Positions 31,101 through 40,548 of a stretch of DNA of 64,000 nt are shown here, one piece after another (position 1 is the first letter of the stretch; each line of letters starts with the position of its first letter). Source of the stretch: Zasmidium citrigriseum (lineage: Eukaryota; Ascomycota; Dothideomycetes; Mycosphaerellales; Mycosphaerellaceae); contig NHNW01000018.1 in assembly GCA_002786025.1 (NCBI GenBank), forward strand, positions 620,001-684,000, written 5' to 3'. The position numbers and the translations under genes were made by a program. The notes beneath the pieces are model-generated. The model was not told the DNA's origin and searched no databases. It worked only from the letters and a program-made list of their open reading frames with translations.

Positions 31101-31655
31101 GCCGCACTTCCCAAGCTTTCTGCATCAGAGATCCATGGCTTCCTCGAGTCTGGTGGTATCGCGGTTGAGGGCCATCAGCTCAGCGCGGAAGATCTCCGAG
31201 TTCAGCGGAACCTCAAGCAGAGCAAGGAGACTGAGAACCTCGAGCCTGGCGTCGATGGCGATGTCATGGTCTTGCTGGATGCCTTCGCATACCCAGAGCT
31301 CGCGCAAGAAGGTCTTGCCCGAGAAGTTCTCAACCGCATTCAGCGACTCCGGAAGAGGGCTGGTCTTGTACCGACAGACGATGTCAAAGTCTCGTACGCA
31401 GTCCTATCGCCTGTGTCTGTTGATGGTACGGATGGAGCTGTGTCGAATGGGGAGAAGAACGCCGCTTCTGAGGTCAGCAGGCTTGAGCAGGAGCGCCAGG
31501 TCGAAGAGATGTTCGACCAACAGAAGGCCACATTCACGAAGGCTGCCAGCAAGGGCGTTGTGCGGGATAGTGGCGACTCAGCAAGTGGTGTGGTTGCAGA
31601 GGAAGAGACGGACGTGAAGGAGATCCGACTGATGCTCAAGCTACTGAAGGTTTGA
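28140..31655 (+). CDS. ILS1: Cytosolic isoleucyl-tRNA synthetase
   Basis: A single-exon 1171-aa class I aminoacyl-tRNA synthetase that charges tRNA-Ile with isoleucine. ATP-binding HIGH appears as PHYGH at residues 49-53 (context YDGPPFATGTPHYGHLL). KMSKS is in EDGKKMSKSLKNFPDP near residue 643. The CP1 editing domain is present (FVAWTTTPWTLPSNLALC, GVGIVHQAPAFGEDDY). SWFIKVENIV and DLDQTRGWFYTL-like blocks (EGLDQTRGWFYTLSVLG) fix it as the IleRS of the eukaryotic cytosolic type. The anticodon-binding region begins with NWYIRFNRNRLKG. Compared with the ~1072-aa yeast enzyme it has a low-complexity insert (SSGGKATANGVQSNGAPPEV) around residues 785-820 and a Ser/Gly/Glu-rich stretch near the C-terminus. 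Codon use is uniformly biased, as in strongly expressed genes. Confidence 0.95.
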   Translation: MGSINFPAEEERILEHWTTTDAFHRQLELSKDDPPYVFYDGPPFATGTPHYGHLLASTIKDIIPRYWSMRGRFVERRFGWDTHGVPIEQIIDKQLQEELGVRGKAAVDKIGIEEYNRRCRAVVLTYANEWRRVIGRLGRWIDFDRDYKTMDPTFMETCWWVFSQLYKKGLVYHGARVLPYSTALNTPLSKSEAGEEYKDVQDPAVTVSFPVLSVEEQPESVRAKLEEALKVAGGSLNFVAWTTTPWTLPSNLALCAHPDYEYILVHDNETSNTYIMLEAGLKVLFKDPKKAKDKYKVLPLKIKGSDLAGWRYKPLFNYFYDTFKDDGFRVILDTYVKQDEGVGIVHQAPAFGEDDYAIGWRYKIINAERPPPNPLNAGGEYTNEVPDFEGQHVKAADKNIIKMLEGMGRMVRKSQITHRYPHCPRSKTPLIQRAVPSWFIKVENIVPDMLNNLEKTHWVPSMVKTGRFHQWLAAAKDWNVSRNRFWGTPLPLWVSDDMKEVVCVSSVAELKKLSGYEGELKDLHRDSVDHITIPSQQGKGTLKRVEEVFDCWFESGSMPYASSHYPFNYPGFDASKPDSGMSQTDGPGKELFTKFPGDFIAEGLDQTRGWFYTLSVLGTHLFNTFPYKNCVVNGIVLAEDGKKMSKSLKNFPDPMLVIDRYGSDALRLYLIDSPVVRGEPLRFSEMGVKQIVSGVLLPLWNSYNFFAQQAALYKKNTAEDFVFDPEMQKSNHNVMDRWVLAATQSLLQYVNQEMEGYRLYTVVPRLLKMVDDVTNWYIRFNRNRLKGQTGSSGGKATANGVQSNGAPPEVNGSTEEDEEGSKTDTLHALNTLYEVLYTLVRALAPFIPFLSDNIFQRLAPHLPESIKKGKDVRSVHFLTFPTVRQELFDTVVERRVSRMQKVIELGRICRDRRTVSLKTPLKTLVVLHQDQEFLDDVQTLERYVTEELNVRDLVLTTDESKYGVQYAVQADVKNLGMKFKKDAAKIKAALPKLSASEIHGFLESGGIAVEGHQLSAEDLRVQRNLKQSKETENLEPGVDGDVMVLLDAFAYPELAQEGLAREVLNRIQRLRKRAGLVPTDDVKVSYAVLSPVSVDGTDGAVSNGEKNAASEVSRLEQERQVEEMFDQQKATFTKAASKGVVRDSGDSASGVVAEEETDVKEIRLMLKLLKV

Positions 31656-32295
31656 GGGATCTTCCCGTGAACGCTGATCCACGTGCAGGGCTCGCAAGGA
31701 CGGCTAGGAGAGTTGTCTACATCCAGGCCAGTGCCAGGGCAGAGTGCCTATGGCCGCGTGTTCCGCGCGTCTGGTACGTCAAGTCCAGAAGATACATCAT
31801 GAACGCTCTCGCCCTAGCCGGACGGACCCGCGGATCCCACATAGATATGGCTGAGACGAATGATATGAACTTTCAAAACGCGTGATCCTACCGGAGATTC
31901 TCTTTGTCATCATCCGCCTTGACGAGTGCTGGAATTGTTTTCGCGCAGGAGTTAGCCCCCACGCAATCCTACAATCATATACCACTTTTGGCGGTCGACG
32001 CGAGGAGCTGGATCTGACCGTGTGTGCGATAGTTTCAGGTGCAACCTCGACCCGGCACAATTCCTTGTCTCTTGCTTCGAATCTGACTTCTTCTGATTCA
32101 CCGACGCAGTTTACAGGTATCCATCGCAGCAAGCATTGCTTGTTGAAGCTGACACGTCGATATATGACCTGACCCTTGCAGATAATTAACCCTGGCAGAA
32201 CATAGAAAGCGTCTCAACCGGAAGAAACTAAGACAACTAACCACTTCTCACCACAACGCAAGTCTCGCCGTTTTCCCACCAAAGGCGAAAGAACG
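31656..32295. other. Intergenic region
   Basis: 640 bp between two plus-strand genes. No ORF of substance; the last ~90 bp are CA-rich as in a 5' UTR. Confidence 0.4.
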
Positions 32296-33591
32296 ATGCC
32301 GCCCACTCCAAGCCGGATGGTCGAGCTATCGATGACAATTTCGGAGAAAACGGCAATTCTCGACCAATATCTCAAAGACAATGACCTGCCTCAACCTTCC
32401 TTCGATTTCTACGAACCCATCTGGGACAAAGATTTCCCAGCTGACATTCAGGCCGCCCGCCTCGCCATTCAGAATGCCACGACCGAACTCTGCGAGCTCA
32501 CCATGGGGAGCAATAAGATCCTCATCAAAGCTCTCCAACAGGGTCTAACCAGTATGGACACGTTCTACCGTCTCAATATCCCGCACAAAGTGCCTCTCGA
32601 CGATCCTAAAGGTATCACGTACTCGGAGCTTTGTGCAAAGATCGACAAGCCCGTCAATGAGTACGCTCTCACACGAATCCTGCGCTCTGCCATCGTCAAC
32701 CACATCTTCACCGAGCCTTCCCCCGGCCGCATCGCCCACAGCGCAGCCTCGCGCCTCCTAGCCACCAACGACATCCTCTTCGACTTCGTCGGCTCCTCAT
32801 CCGACGTCCTCATCCCCCGCCAATACCTAGGCCAAGCCATCGAGCGCTTCCCCGAGATGGACGAATCGAACCGCACGGCAGCCAGTATCGCCCACTCCCA
32901 CTCTCACCCCGACAAGGAGTTGATCAGCTTCTACGAATACATCGCCCAAGAACCCTGGCGAGCGAAGCGCTTCGGCCGCGCCATGACGAATTTCCAATCC
33001 GGACCGGAGTACTCTGCCACTCACGTCGTTGATGGTTTCGATTGGGGCAGTTTTCCCGCGGGGAGTGTTGTTGTGGATGTTGGGGGGAGTCATGGGGATA
33101 TTGATGTTGCTGTGGCGAGGAGGTTCAAACACCTTAAATTCATCGTTCAAGACCTCCCGGATACTGTCGCCACAGCCTCAGACGCCAAAACATTGATCCA
33201 AGACGAAGGATTGAATATCGAATTCATGCCCCACGACTTCCTCACCCCCCAACCCATCCTTTCCGCCCGCGTCTACATCCTCCGCTGGATCCTCCACAAC
33301 TGGCCCGACAAATACTGCGTTCAAATCCTCAAAAATCTTACCTCTGCCATGGAGCCAGGAAGCAAAATTCTCGTCGTGGATGCTGTGATGCCAGAATTAG
33401 GGAGTCTGAGTTTGGTGGAGGAGAGGCAATTGAGGTTCTCGGATGTCACGATGTTGAGCTGTTTCAATGCGGGGGATCGTGAGGTTGGGTGGTATGAGAC
33501 GATTTTTGGGGAGGCGGGATTGGTGTTTGAGGGGGCGAGGAGGGGGGAGGGGAGTCGGTTGTGGTGTTTGGTTGGGGGGTTGGGGGGTTGA
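32296..33591 (+). CDS. SAM-dependent O-methyltransferase (OmtA/StcP-like, class I)
   Basis: 431-aa single-exon protein. An N-terminal helical/winged-helix dimerisation part (residues ~1-180, with YALTRILRSAIVNHIFTE and HSAASRLLATNDILFDFVG) precedes the Rossmann methyltransferase domain. The latter has SVVVDVGGSHGDIDVAVARR as SAM-binding motif I, LKFIVQDLPDT as motif II, FMPHDFLTPQP and VYILRWILHNWPDKYCVQIL (catalytic-region motif with His-Asn), and GSKILVVDAVMPE. This is the layout of fungal secondary-metabolite O-methyltransferases of the sterigmatocystin/aflatoxin OMT type. There is no polyketide synthase or other tailoring enzyme next to it, so it looks isolated. The wobble base flips between C-rich and G/T-rich blocks at least three times along the gene. 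Confidence 0.85.
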   Translation: MPPTPSRMVELSMTISEKTAILDQYLKDNDLPQPSFDFYEPIWDKDFPADIQAARLAIQNATTELCELTMGSNKILIKALQQGLTSMDTFYRLNIPHKVPLDDPKGITYSELCAKIDKPVNEYALTRILRSAIVNHIFTEPSPGRIAHSAASRLLATNDILFDFVGSSSDVLIPRQYLGQAIERFPEMDESNRTAASIAHSHSHPDKELISFYEYIAQEPWRAKRFGRAMTNFQSGPEYSATHVVDGFDWGSFPAGSVVVDVGGSHGDIDVAVARRFKHLKFIVQDLPDTVATASDAKTLIQDEGLNIEFMPHDFLTPQPILSARVYILRWILHNWPDKYCVQILKNLTSAMEPGSKILVVDAVMPELGSLSLVEERQLRFSDVTMLSCFNAGDREVGWYETIFGEAGLVFEGARRGEGSRLWCLVGGLGG

Positions 33592-33852
33592 GGGTTCGTT
33601 CCGTGTTTCTTGGCTGGTGTTGAGGCCATTGGATTGCCTGATAGACGGCGATGTTGGAGGTAGCGGAGAGAGAACGTGAGAGAGAGTAGATTTTGCAATA
33701 GTCATACAATATCATCGAAGTCGTTAGCTTACATCGTTTCCTTGCATCCCTTTCCCAATCCTCCCATACCATGTGTTTCTGCCATTGATGTACATCCCAC
33801 ATCCCATCCATCATGTCTGCCAATGCTATGCCTCCGGACCCCGTTCGGATAG

Positions 33853-34336
33853 TCACTCCATAACGCCCCTCTTCTCCCCAGCCTTATTCTCCGCAACAGG
33901 ATTCTGAATCCCTCTAAAAGTCTTATTAAACCACCCACTCACAGCCCCTCCGCTCGCGAGCTGATCAGTATGACTCGCTCTCCTCTCGCCATAGCCCTCA
34001 CTGCCTCGCTTGTGTTGTTGCAAATTGCCGAAGAGGCCGCCCGAGGCTGCGGAAGACTAAGCATCACAATAGTCAGCAAGGATGGATGTGGGGTTGCTCG
34101 GTCGAGAGTGTACTCACCCGTCTACGCTGGGAAGTTGGAGAGGATGGCGACGCGGGATCGTTGCTCAGAGGGTTGGAGACGAGGGAGGACTTCTCGCTGT
34201 TGCTGCCTACGGAGGCTCGACGGACGGCATCGATCACGCCACCTGTGCCGCTGCTGCCGGAGAGGCGTCGTCCGGGCTCGTGGACTTCTTTGCCTTTTTG
34301 GAAGAGGCCGCGGCGGTCTTGCCAGTCTTGGGACAT
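33853..34336 (-). CDS. Small Ser/Gly-rich conserved fungal protein (two exons)
   Basis: Exons are 34336-34118 and 34056-33853, giving 140 aa. The 61-bp intron has GTGAGT, a GCTGAC branch and a TTAG acceptor. MSQDWQDRRGLFQKGKEVHE and PGRRLSGSSGTGGVIDAVRR are followed by a Ser/Pro stretch (NDPASPSSPTSQRRR). Across the splice comes SSAASGGLFGNLQQHKRGSE, then GYGERRASHTDQ, AVSGWFNKTFRGIQNP and the end KRGVME. I have the impression that this arrangement recurs among short conserved hypothetical proteins of filamentous ascomycetes; no function is known to me. It is basic and disordered, with no membrane or signal segment. The stop is 261 bp from the convergent O-methyltransferase stop. Confidence 0.72.
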
Positions 34337-34985
34337 GTTGGATGGAATGATGGTGCTTTCTTCAAATAAAGCGATTTTGCTGTAGGAGAAGTGACTTGAA
34401 ACTGCAGCTCCAACGTGAAAGGGGAGCTCGCGAGGCTTTGTACTCGCCTTCCCGCCCTCCTCCTATCTCCTTGCTTCTAATAAGCAACGCGGGCTGATTA
34501 TCACATGTCCCACGAGGTTATTGCGGGGTAGCTCCTTCCCCAGCTGTGTCATGCTTGCCGTATCGGGACTAGTGTGGAGTGTGAGTGAAGGGATCTGGAG
34601 GGCTTCCTGGTGGAGTTTCGTTCTTTGTGGTAGGACGACACGTGAGCTTCGATGACGGGGTGGAAGGTTGATTGTTGATCGCGATGGTTGGTTTCGAAGG
34701 GTTGCATGGCCCTGACAGGGGATGTGTCTCGAGTATCGTGGCTGACTTGTCAGCAAAAGTGGTAGAGCGAGCTCATGTCTCTTCGTCCGGAGCTCTCGAT
34801 TCGCAAACCTCGGGAAGCACAATGTAGCAAGAGGGGGAACTGCCTCCTCCATCAGGACGCCATGCGTACCATAAGGCCATACCCGAAGAGCAGCCATATA
34901 TAACATTAAACAAAATCCCTGTATCAAAGCGTCATCACATCTCTCTGACCATCGATCAGATATCCATCGATACGTACCACCAACC
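34337..34985. promoter_or_regulatory. Divergent promoter region with TATA box for the SDR
   Basis: 649 bp between divergent genes. TATATAA lies at 34897-34903, about 85 bp upstream of the SDR ATG at 34986. The rest is unremarkable; a 176-codon minus-strand ORF across it is not supported. Confidence 0.4.
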
Positions 34986-35872
34986 ATGTCCACCCACTAC
35001 CGCTCCGCCCCCGTAGCCCCAGGGATAGCCTTCATAACCGGCGGCGCACGAGGTCTAGGTAACGCCATCGCCGTCTCCTTCGCCAAAGAAGGCGCCAAAG
35101 GCGTCGCTCTGGTCGACATCAACAACGAAGAAACCTTCGCAACCGGCAAGGCCGCCGTGGAAAAGTACGGCGCCAAATGCATCTGCATCAAAGCAGACGT
35201 GACCAAAGAAGAAGAAGTCGAGCGCGCCGTCGCAGAGACCGTCAAGGAGTTCGGCAGGATTGACTATGCGGCGAATTTCGCAGGCATCGTAGGGCCTCTG
35301 GGTCCGAGTGTAGAGACTGACGCGAACGAGTGGAGGAAAGTGATCGATGTGAATCTGATCGGGGTGTGGCTATGCACGAAACACGAGATGAAACAAATGT
35401 TGGCGCAAGAGTCAATTTCCTCAGGTATCGAGGCCGGCCGTGTCCCGCAGAAGGGATCGATTGTGAATTGCGCTTCGGTGAATTCGATTCAGGCTGGTGC
35501 TGGGGTTACGGGGTACACGGCGGCGAAGCATGGGGTTGTTGGGATCACGAAAGCTGCTGCGCTGGAGGGAAGGGATCAGCATGTGCGTGTTAATGCTGTG
35601 TCGCCGGGGTTTTTGCAGACGAATCTTTTTGATGCGATGGGTGGGTTGCCGGCGGATGATTGGAAGGTATTTGAGAAAAGGCAGGGTAGAGTGGCGATGA
35701 ATGAGGAGGTTGGTGATGTGGTTGTGTTGTTGAGCACGCCGCGGATGAGTTTGGTCAATGGGCATAATCTCGTGATTGACAAGTGAGTGTCCTTTCTGCT
35801 CTTCTTCATTTCGATGGGTCGTGCTAACTGTCGATTGCTAGTGGCTTTACGATCAACGAGAACGCACTGTGA
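34986..35872 (+). CDS. Short-chain dehydrogenase/reductase (classical, two exons)
   Basis: Exons are 34986-35782 and 35842-35872, giving 275 aa. The 59-bp intron has GTGAGT, a GCTAAC branch and a CTAG acceptor. The tiny second exon completes VIDNGFTINENAL, the usual C-terminal 'D-G-G-x-T' region of SDRs. Motifs are ITGGARGLGNAIAVSFAKEG (NAD(P) loop, residues 17-36), VDINNEE (acidic after beta2, suggesting NAD), NFAGIVGPLG (NAG variant NFAG), GSIVNCASVNSI and the catalytic Y177 in GYTAAKHG. VNAVSPGFLQTNLF is the PG motif. Reduction or oxidation of an unidentified alcohol/ketone is expected. Wobble usage shifts from C to G/T at about 35255. Confidence 0.85.
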
Positions 35873-35978
35873 AGAAGTGTCAGCGAAAGAAGCAAGACAT
35901 CTGCATTGAAGAGCGCTGCTTTGCTTGTAAAATCCAACGACAGTAACGTTGTACAGGGGTATCGACCGTAGCATCATT

Positions 35979-38900
35979 TCAACTATTCAATTCAGCCTGC
36001 TCGTCAGTCGTATCAAGCCTTCTAGAGCCGCCTCCAAATCTGCTGGAGCTGGCAAACCTCACGCTCTTATTCGTCCCACCGGCGACCGATCGACCAAGGA
36101 TACTGCTCCTCAAGGCGGAAGGCGGAGCTGGAGTGACGCCACCTGCCCTGAGCTTCCTCGCAAATGGTGTAATCTGCGGTGTGAGGCCCTCAAATATGTC
36201 GCTGGACTGGTCGGGTCCAGCTGGCTGCGCTTGTGAGAGAGGAGCGGGTGTAGTCACCAAATATGATCGATCGAAGGCCATCGGGGTGACATGGGCCGGA
36301 GTCGGCAGGGGTCTGAAGCGACCTGTTCGTCGAGATCGTGAAGGCGTGCGCATGTATGCGGGAGTGGTGCTCTGCGCTGGAGGCGAGCTCGCGAATGCAG
36401 GTCGTTCTCTGGATCTCGAAGCTGCTCGACTTGCTGGTCTGAGACTTGGACTCTCAGGCTCTCGCTGCTCAGCTGCAGCAGTCTTCGCATTCTTGCGCGC
36501 CACGGCTTGAGATGACCAGTGCCGTAGCATCTGCTTGACATGCTGGTCGCGGTTGCGAGCTTGCAAAGCATCTGCACTTTCCACGCGGCGTCTTGCAGTG
36601 AAGCTGACCCACTGGATCCTCTTCAGGGCACTACCCAAGAGCGCAAGATCTGACTCCTGCTTGAACAAGACCGCTTGCTGGCCCATGGCTTTCAGGTCGG
36701 CATGCTGATTCACGAGTGCTGCCATTGCGGATGTGAGCAACTTTCGATGGTCAGCAGCCCGAGCCTGCAACTCCAGCTCTGCAAATTGCGTAGTTTTCTC
36801 CCGCCATGTATCGAATGCTTGGGTTCCGACTTGGAAGAGGTGGGCTTGGTCTCGTCCGTGCGCTTCTTCTTGCATGGAGGCAAGTTCCCTGCCTTTCGTG
36901 CGCAATCGATCAAAGCAGTCCCGAACGATTCTGATCTTGACTCTCGCTCTGACTTGTGCATAAGCCCGACGTCGTCGTTGGTGTTGATGTTCGACGGTTC
37001 TCTCCTGCCAGGCTTTGAGTGTCCGGCTTGTCAAGACGTAGAAGCGAGCATCGGCAGCCCACTTGGCTAGCATTCTGGCATGGGCAGTCTGTTGCTTCCA
37101 CACAGCCATTACATCAGGCAAAGCTTTGCTGTTAGAAAATTCTACCGCCGCTCTGTCCGCGACTTCACGATTGCGGAGAGCAGTGTTGAGCCGGAGCATA
37201 CCATATTTCATCCGACGCCATCGCTCGCCCTCAGCGAAGGCAGCGCTGGCTTGCTCAAGCTGGGTTTGCTTGTTCTGAACGCGGCTGTGCCACGCAGTGA
37301 AAGCACGTCGTACATTTCGAGAATCTTGTGACCGCTGGAAGGTTCGTAGTCGCGCCTGCAGCATCCACTTGTAGACGCTTTCCATCAGCACACGCTCGTC
37401 GATTCGCTGGGCCAGAGCTTTGCATCGCAGCGCATCATTCCACCTCGTCCAAGCAGACTGCAGAATACGCTTTCGATCCACGTCTGCCGCCTGACGGGTT
37501 GAGGTCAGACGCAGATGCCACACTTTCACTGCTTTCCGCTGCAAATCCAGCTTCACCTTCAGTGATACGGCCGTGGCGAGGGGTGCCAACTTTGCGTGAA
37601 CCTGCAAACTCTTCAGGCAGCCCGACATGAGCTTGCGATCGTAGCGACTCCGAGATTCTTGCACCACTGGACGGTATTTTGCGCCTTGCCTCGACAGAGC
37701 TCGGAAAGCCGTTCTGACAATGTTCCGCTGGCGTAGGTCCTCAGCTTGTTGCTCCTCGCGGTAATGACGGCCCAGCCTCGAGATCCAAGCACCGAATGTC
37801 GATTGCACCACATGCTGCTCGTGCCATGCCGCCGCCATGCGGTTGCGGAAGTTCCAGAGCCATCGTTCACAGGATTTGCGCTTCAATGCTTCCTCGTACA
37901 GCGCATCGGCTCGCTCGCTTTCGGCGGCCCTCCGTGCGGTCTTGTCACGCCAGCGCGACAGGCACTTTCTCCATAAAAGGCTGTTGACCTTCGCTGTCTC
38001 CTCGACAGTGAGTCTATGCCAGAGATCAAAATACTTCTTCTCAAGCCGCTGCTGTTGCAGGAGCTGTGAAGCTAGCGCCTTGAGCTTCGCCTCGTGCTCC
38101 AAATGGCTCAAGGCAACGGCAGCAAGTAGTTGGCTTTGGCGATGGCGAAATTCCTCCGCAATGCGCTCCAGGTGTGCAATGCGATTACGTTCGTCTTGTC
38201 GTCGTCCCAAGGCCGCTCGCCACAGGTCGAGGGACTCTTTCAGAAGTTTGCGTCGATCCTGTGCAGCTGCATAGGCAAAGGCTTGCGAACGCTGATTCCG
38301 GAGCGCCAAGGCCTCATCATGCCAACGATGAAGGCACTGCCTGACGCAACGCAGTTCAGAGGTGGCAAAGAAAGCCTCTGCATTCTGCTCCAGTTGCGTC
38401 AAAGATGGCTCGAACAGTAGAGTCCCATGCTTCTGATCTTCGTATTCTTCTGTATATTCCGTGGATGGCGATTCTTCCTGGTAATGCTTTGGCGCGGGGT
38501 GACGACCGCCGATCGGACGCTGGCTGCTCGTGGATCGTGCTCGTTGTGTATTGGCATATTCCCTGGCTGCGCGCGGACGTGGTCTGAGCTGGCCGGTCGG
38601 TTCTCTGTCTGGCGACGGCTCCGCGAACTGGGACCTTTCACTGAGCCATGTCTCCTCGAGACGTGCATCATCAAATGAGACTCTGCGCTTTGGCCGGGCT
38701 TCTCTGCGATCTTCGACGGCTGGGTCTACATTATCCAGCGATCGCGCGACTCCGCTGCCCTCGCCGCTTTCGTCATGATCGATAACGGTAATGCCATGCG
38801 CCTCAAGAATGTCTCTCAAGAAGGGAACCAGATCTGTCGTTCGACCAACACGATATTGACGTCTAGAGCTCTCGCCCACCCGTAACAGCCATCGGAATAT

Positions 38901-39126
38901 CTCATTGTCCCCATTCTTGTCCAAGCCGTGCTCTTTGAAAATATCATCGTAGGCCTTGAAGAGCGCTTTCCACGGCGCCTCGACGATTGTGGAGGCTTTC
39001 TTGCATATTTTGTCAAGGATCTCAATCTCTGCATTGGCATTAGTACTGACTGATGGTGATCGCGACTGTCAACGTACGGTCGTTGCTTATGAAGGGCAGC
39101 TCTCGGTCGGTGGCATGGTCATTCAT
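35979..39126 (-). CDS. SFI1: Sfi1-like spindle pole body protein (centrin-binding repeats), two exons
   Basis: Exons are 39126-39078 and 39028-35979, giving 1032 aa. The 49-bp intron (GTACGT, TACTAAT branch, TGCAG) joins MNDHATDRELPFISND to QIEILDKICKKASTIVEAPW. The large exon is open upstream only by a TTG, so the small first exon is needed. From about residue 240 the protein is a long alpha-helix with at least a dozen ~23-33-residue repeats centred on Leu..Trp (for example KYFDLWHRLTVEETAKVN, LWRKCLSRWRDKTARRA, CERWLWNFRNRMAAAW, AVKVWHLRLTSTRQAAD). These are Sfi1 centrin-binding repeats. Sfi1 with centrin forms the half-bridge and licenses spindle pole body duplication. The C-terminus is Ser/Arg-rich. 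It ends 107 bp from the convergent SDR stop. Confidence 0.85.
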
Positions 39127-39467
39127 GTGAGAGGTAGTGCTCGCGGCTTTCGGCGCATTCGTTTCGAGTACGGCCTGGTCATCGGGTGCGGCGATTCATG
39201 CGCGACGCTCGTGGCGGTATGAGATGCGGTGTAGACTGCTGGGCGAGTGAAGCGATTTCGCGTGCGATGCACAATGGACGACGCGCCGTGTTGTGAATGT
39301 CGAGCGGGTGGCACGCGCTCTGTCGGCAGTCAAGCGCCGATGTTTCCTGCAGGCAGCCGCTAGCGCCGGGTGTCCAAAGTCCCGTTGATTGGCTGAGCCT
39401 GCAGGGGTCGATTGGAGATCTTGACGTCGTCTCGTCTTTCCCAGCGCTCTCTTACAACCAACCAAAC
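39127..39467. promoter_or_regulatory. Divergent promoter Sfi1 / twin-CX9C gene
   Basis: 341 bp between the two ATGs. On the minus strand a 19-codon upstream ORF starts at 39182 and its TGA overlaps the Sfi1 ATG (ATGA). Its presence in the mRNA depends on an unknown transcription start. Confidence 0.4.
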
Positions 39468-39750
39468 ATGCCTGGGCGAACGAGACCTATCGAGAAGTTT
39501 GCAGAGGCAACGGCGAAATGCTCGCCTGAGGTACGTACTTTGCGGTGTTTGGCTGCCATCAACTGACGAATGTTACAGGGAGCAGTCTACGGCAAATGTG
39601 TGGCGGCCAATTACCAAAACGCAAAGAAGGACATGTGTGCCAAAGAGTTCATGGCATTGAAAGATTGCTATCTTGTACGCTTTACGGTATTCCTGAATGA
39701 TTCTAATGCTGATCTGATCAATATAGAAAGCCGCTGGCAGAAAATCATAA
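39468..39750 (+). CDS. 60-aa twin-CX9C protein, NDUFAF8-like (three exons)
   Basis: Exons are 39468-39530, 39579-39674 and 39727-39750. Introns of 48 and 52 bp have GTACGT/GTACGC donors, AACTGAC and CTGATC branches, and CAG/TAG acceptors. The protein starts MPGRTRPIEKFAEATAKC and has two C-x9-C motifs: C18/C28 (CSPEGAVYGKC) and C41/C51 (CAKEFMALKDC). Twin-CX9C proteins fold in the mitochondrial intermembrane space through the Mia40 disulfide relay. The segment YGKC-V and C-A-K-E-F-x-A-L-K-D-C closely resembles human NDUFAF8 (YGRCV, CAREFEALRSC), a complex I assembly factor. That role here is inferred. The gene is too small for ordinary ORF calling. It is divergent to Sfi1 and ends 10 bp before the convergent RING gene's stop. 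Confidence 0.8.
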
Positions 39751-39759
39751 CATCCATCA

Positions 39760-40548
39760 CTATGCCAGCCATCTGATCGGCAATCCCAACAAGGACCACT
39801 TCCAGAACTTCAGCTGTAACAACACTGTCGTATACCCCGCAACAAAAGTCGTGTAAGCTAGCAGTACAAACGTCACTGCAACTTGAAAGGGCACAATCGC
39901 CAACCATTCGCCGCCAAACGTTATCTCCATTATGGCTGGTGTGAGTAACGCGCCCGTCATCTCGCCAATGTTCAGGAACGTCCAGAGTGGTGTGGGATTG
40001 ACATTGAATCCGGTTGGATGGAAGAAACCAACAAACTCTGCCGTGACTTGGACCACAATAGCCACGGCTGTTGACACAAGCCCAAGACAGACGAACTGAG
40101 CGGCCCGCTTTTCCACGAGTGTGAATTGCCGTCGGTAGCACAGGGGACATGTGGTGTGCCTGTATTCAACGAGACTTCTAATACAGTTCGTGCAGAAGAC
40201 GTGGCCGCAAGAGAGCTCCGATGGTTGCAAGAATTCGTCTCTGCAGTGCGCGCAGATTTCTTCTGGGTCCAAGTCTCGCCCCGGTGGCTTCAGTGTTCGA
40301 ATGTACGTTGAGACAGATGGCACGTCCGGGTTGCATAGCACCGGTCGATATTCGCATCGCCACAGTGCGAAGGCGTTGAGGGCGACAATGGCGACCACCG
40401 GAAAGCAAAGAGCTAACATGAAAACGGCTATGCAGATGCCGGCTTCGGGCAGCTTGGTCGATCTCGAATGGCGTAGTGGGACATGTTGGTCAGAGGAAAT
40501 AGCCGCAGGCCATTCGCCAAGTTCGATGAGCTCGTCCGCTGGATTCAT
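39760..40548 (-). CDS. Multi-pass membrane RING-HC protein, probable E3 ubiquitin ligase
   Basis: 262 aa, single exon, ATG at 40548. There is a hydrophobic segment at about residues 37-62 (ICIAVFMLALCFPVVAIVAL). A complete RING-HC follows at 99-137: C99-x2-C102 (ICAHCRDEF), C114-x-H116-x2-C119-x2-C122 (SCGHVFCTNCI) and C134-x2-C137 (TCPLC). After it come further hydrophobic stretches at about 150-176 (VCLGLVSTAVAIVVQVTAEF) and 200-250 (LAIVPFQVAVTFVLLAYTTF). Such membrane RING proteins act in ubiquitination at the ER or other membranes; target and compartment are unknown. The layout (membrane segment, RING, membrane segments) resembles the longer model of the gene at 17997-18755. Confidence 0.8.
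   Translation of the reverse strand: MNPADELIELGEWPAAISSDQHVPLRHSRSTKLPEAGICIAVFMLALCFPVVAIVALNAFALWRCEYRPVLCNPDVPSVSTYIRTLKPPGRDLDPEEICAHCRDEFLQPSELSCGHVFCTNCIRSLVEYRHTTCPLCYRRQFTLVEKRAAQFVCLGLVSTAVAIVVQVTAEFVGFFHPTGFNVNPTPLWTFLNIGEMTGALLTPAIMEITFGGEWLAIVPFQVAVTFVLLAYTTFVAGYTTVLLQLKFWKWSLLGLPIRWLA

Noticed and set aside
32296..35872. Secondary-metabolite gene cluster around the O-methyltransferase and SDR
   Set aside because: No polyketide or peptide synthase, terpene cyclase, P450, transporter or pathway regulator is nearby; the neighbours are housekeeping genes.
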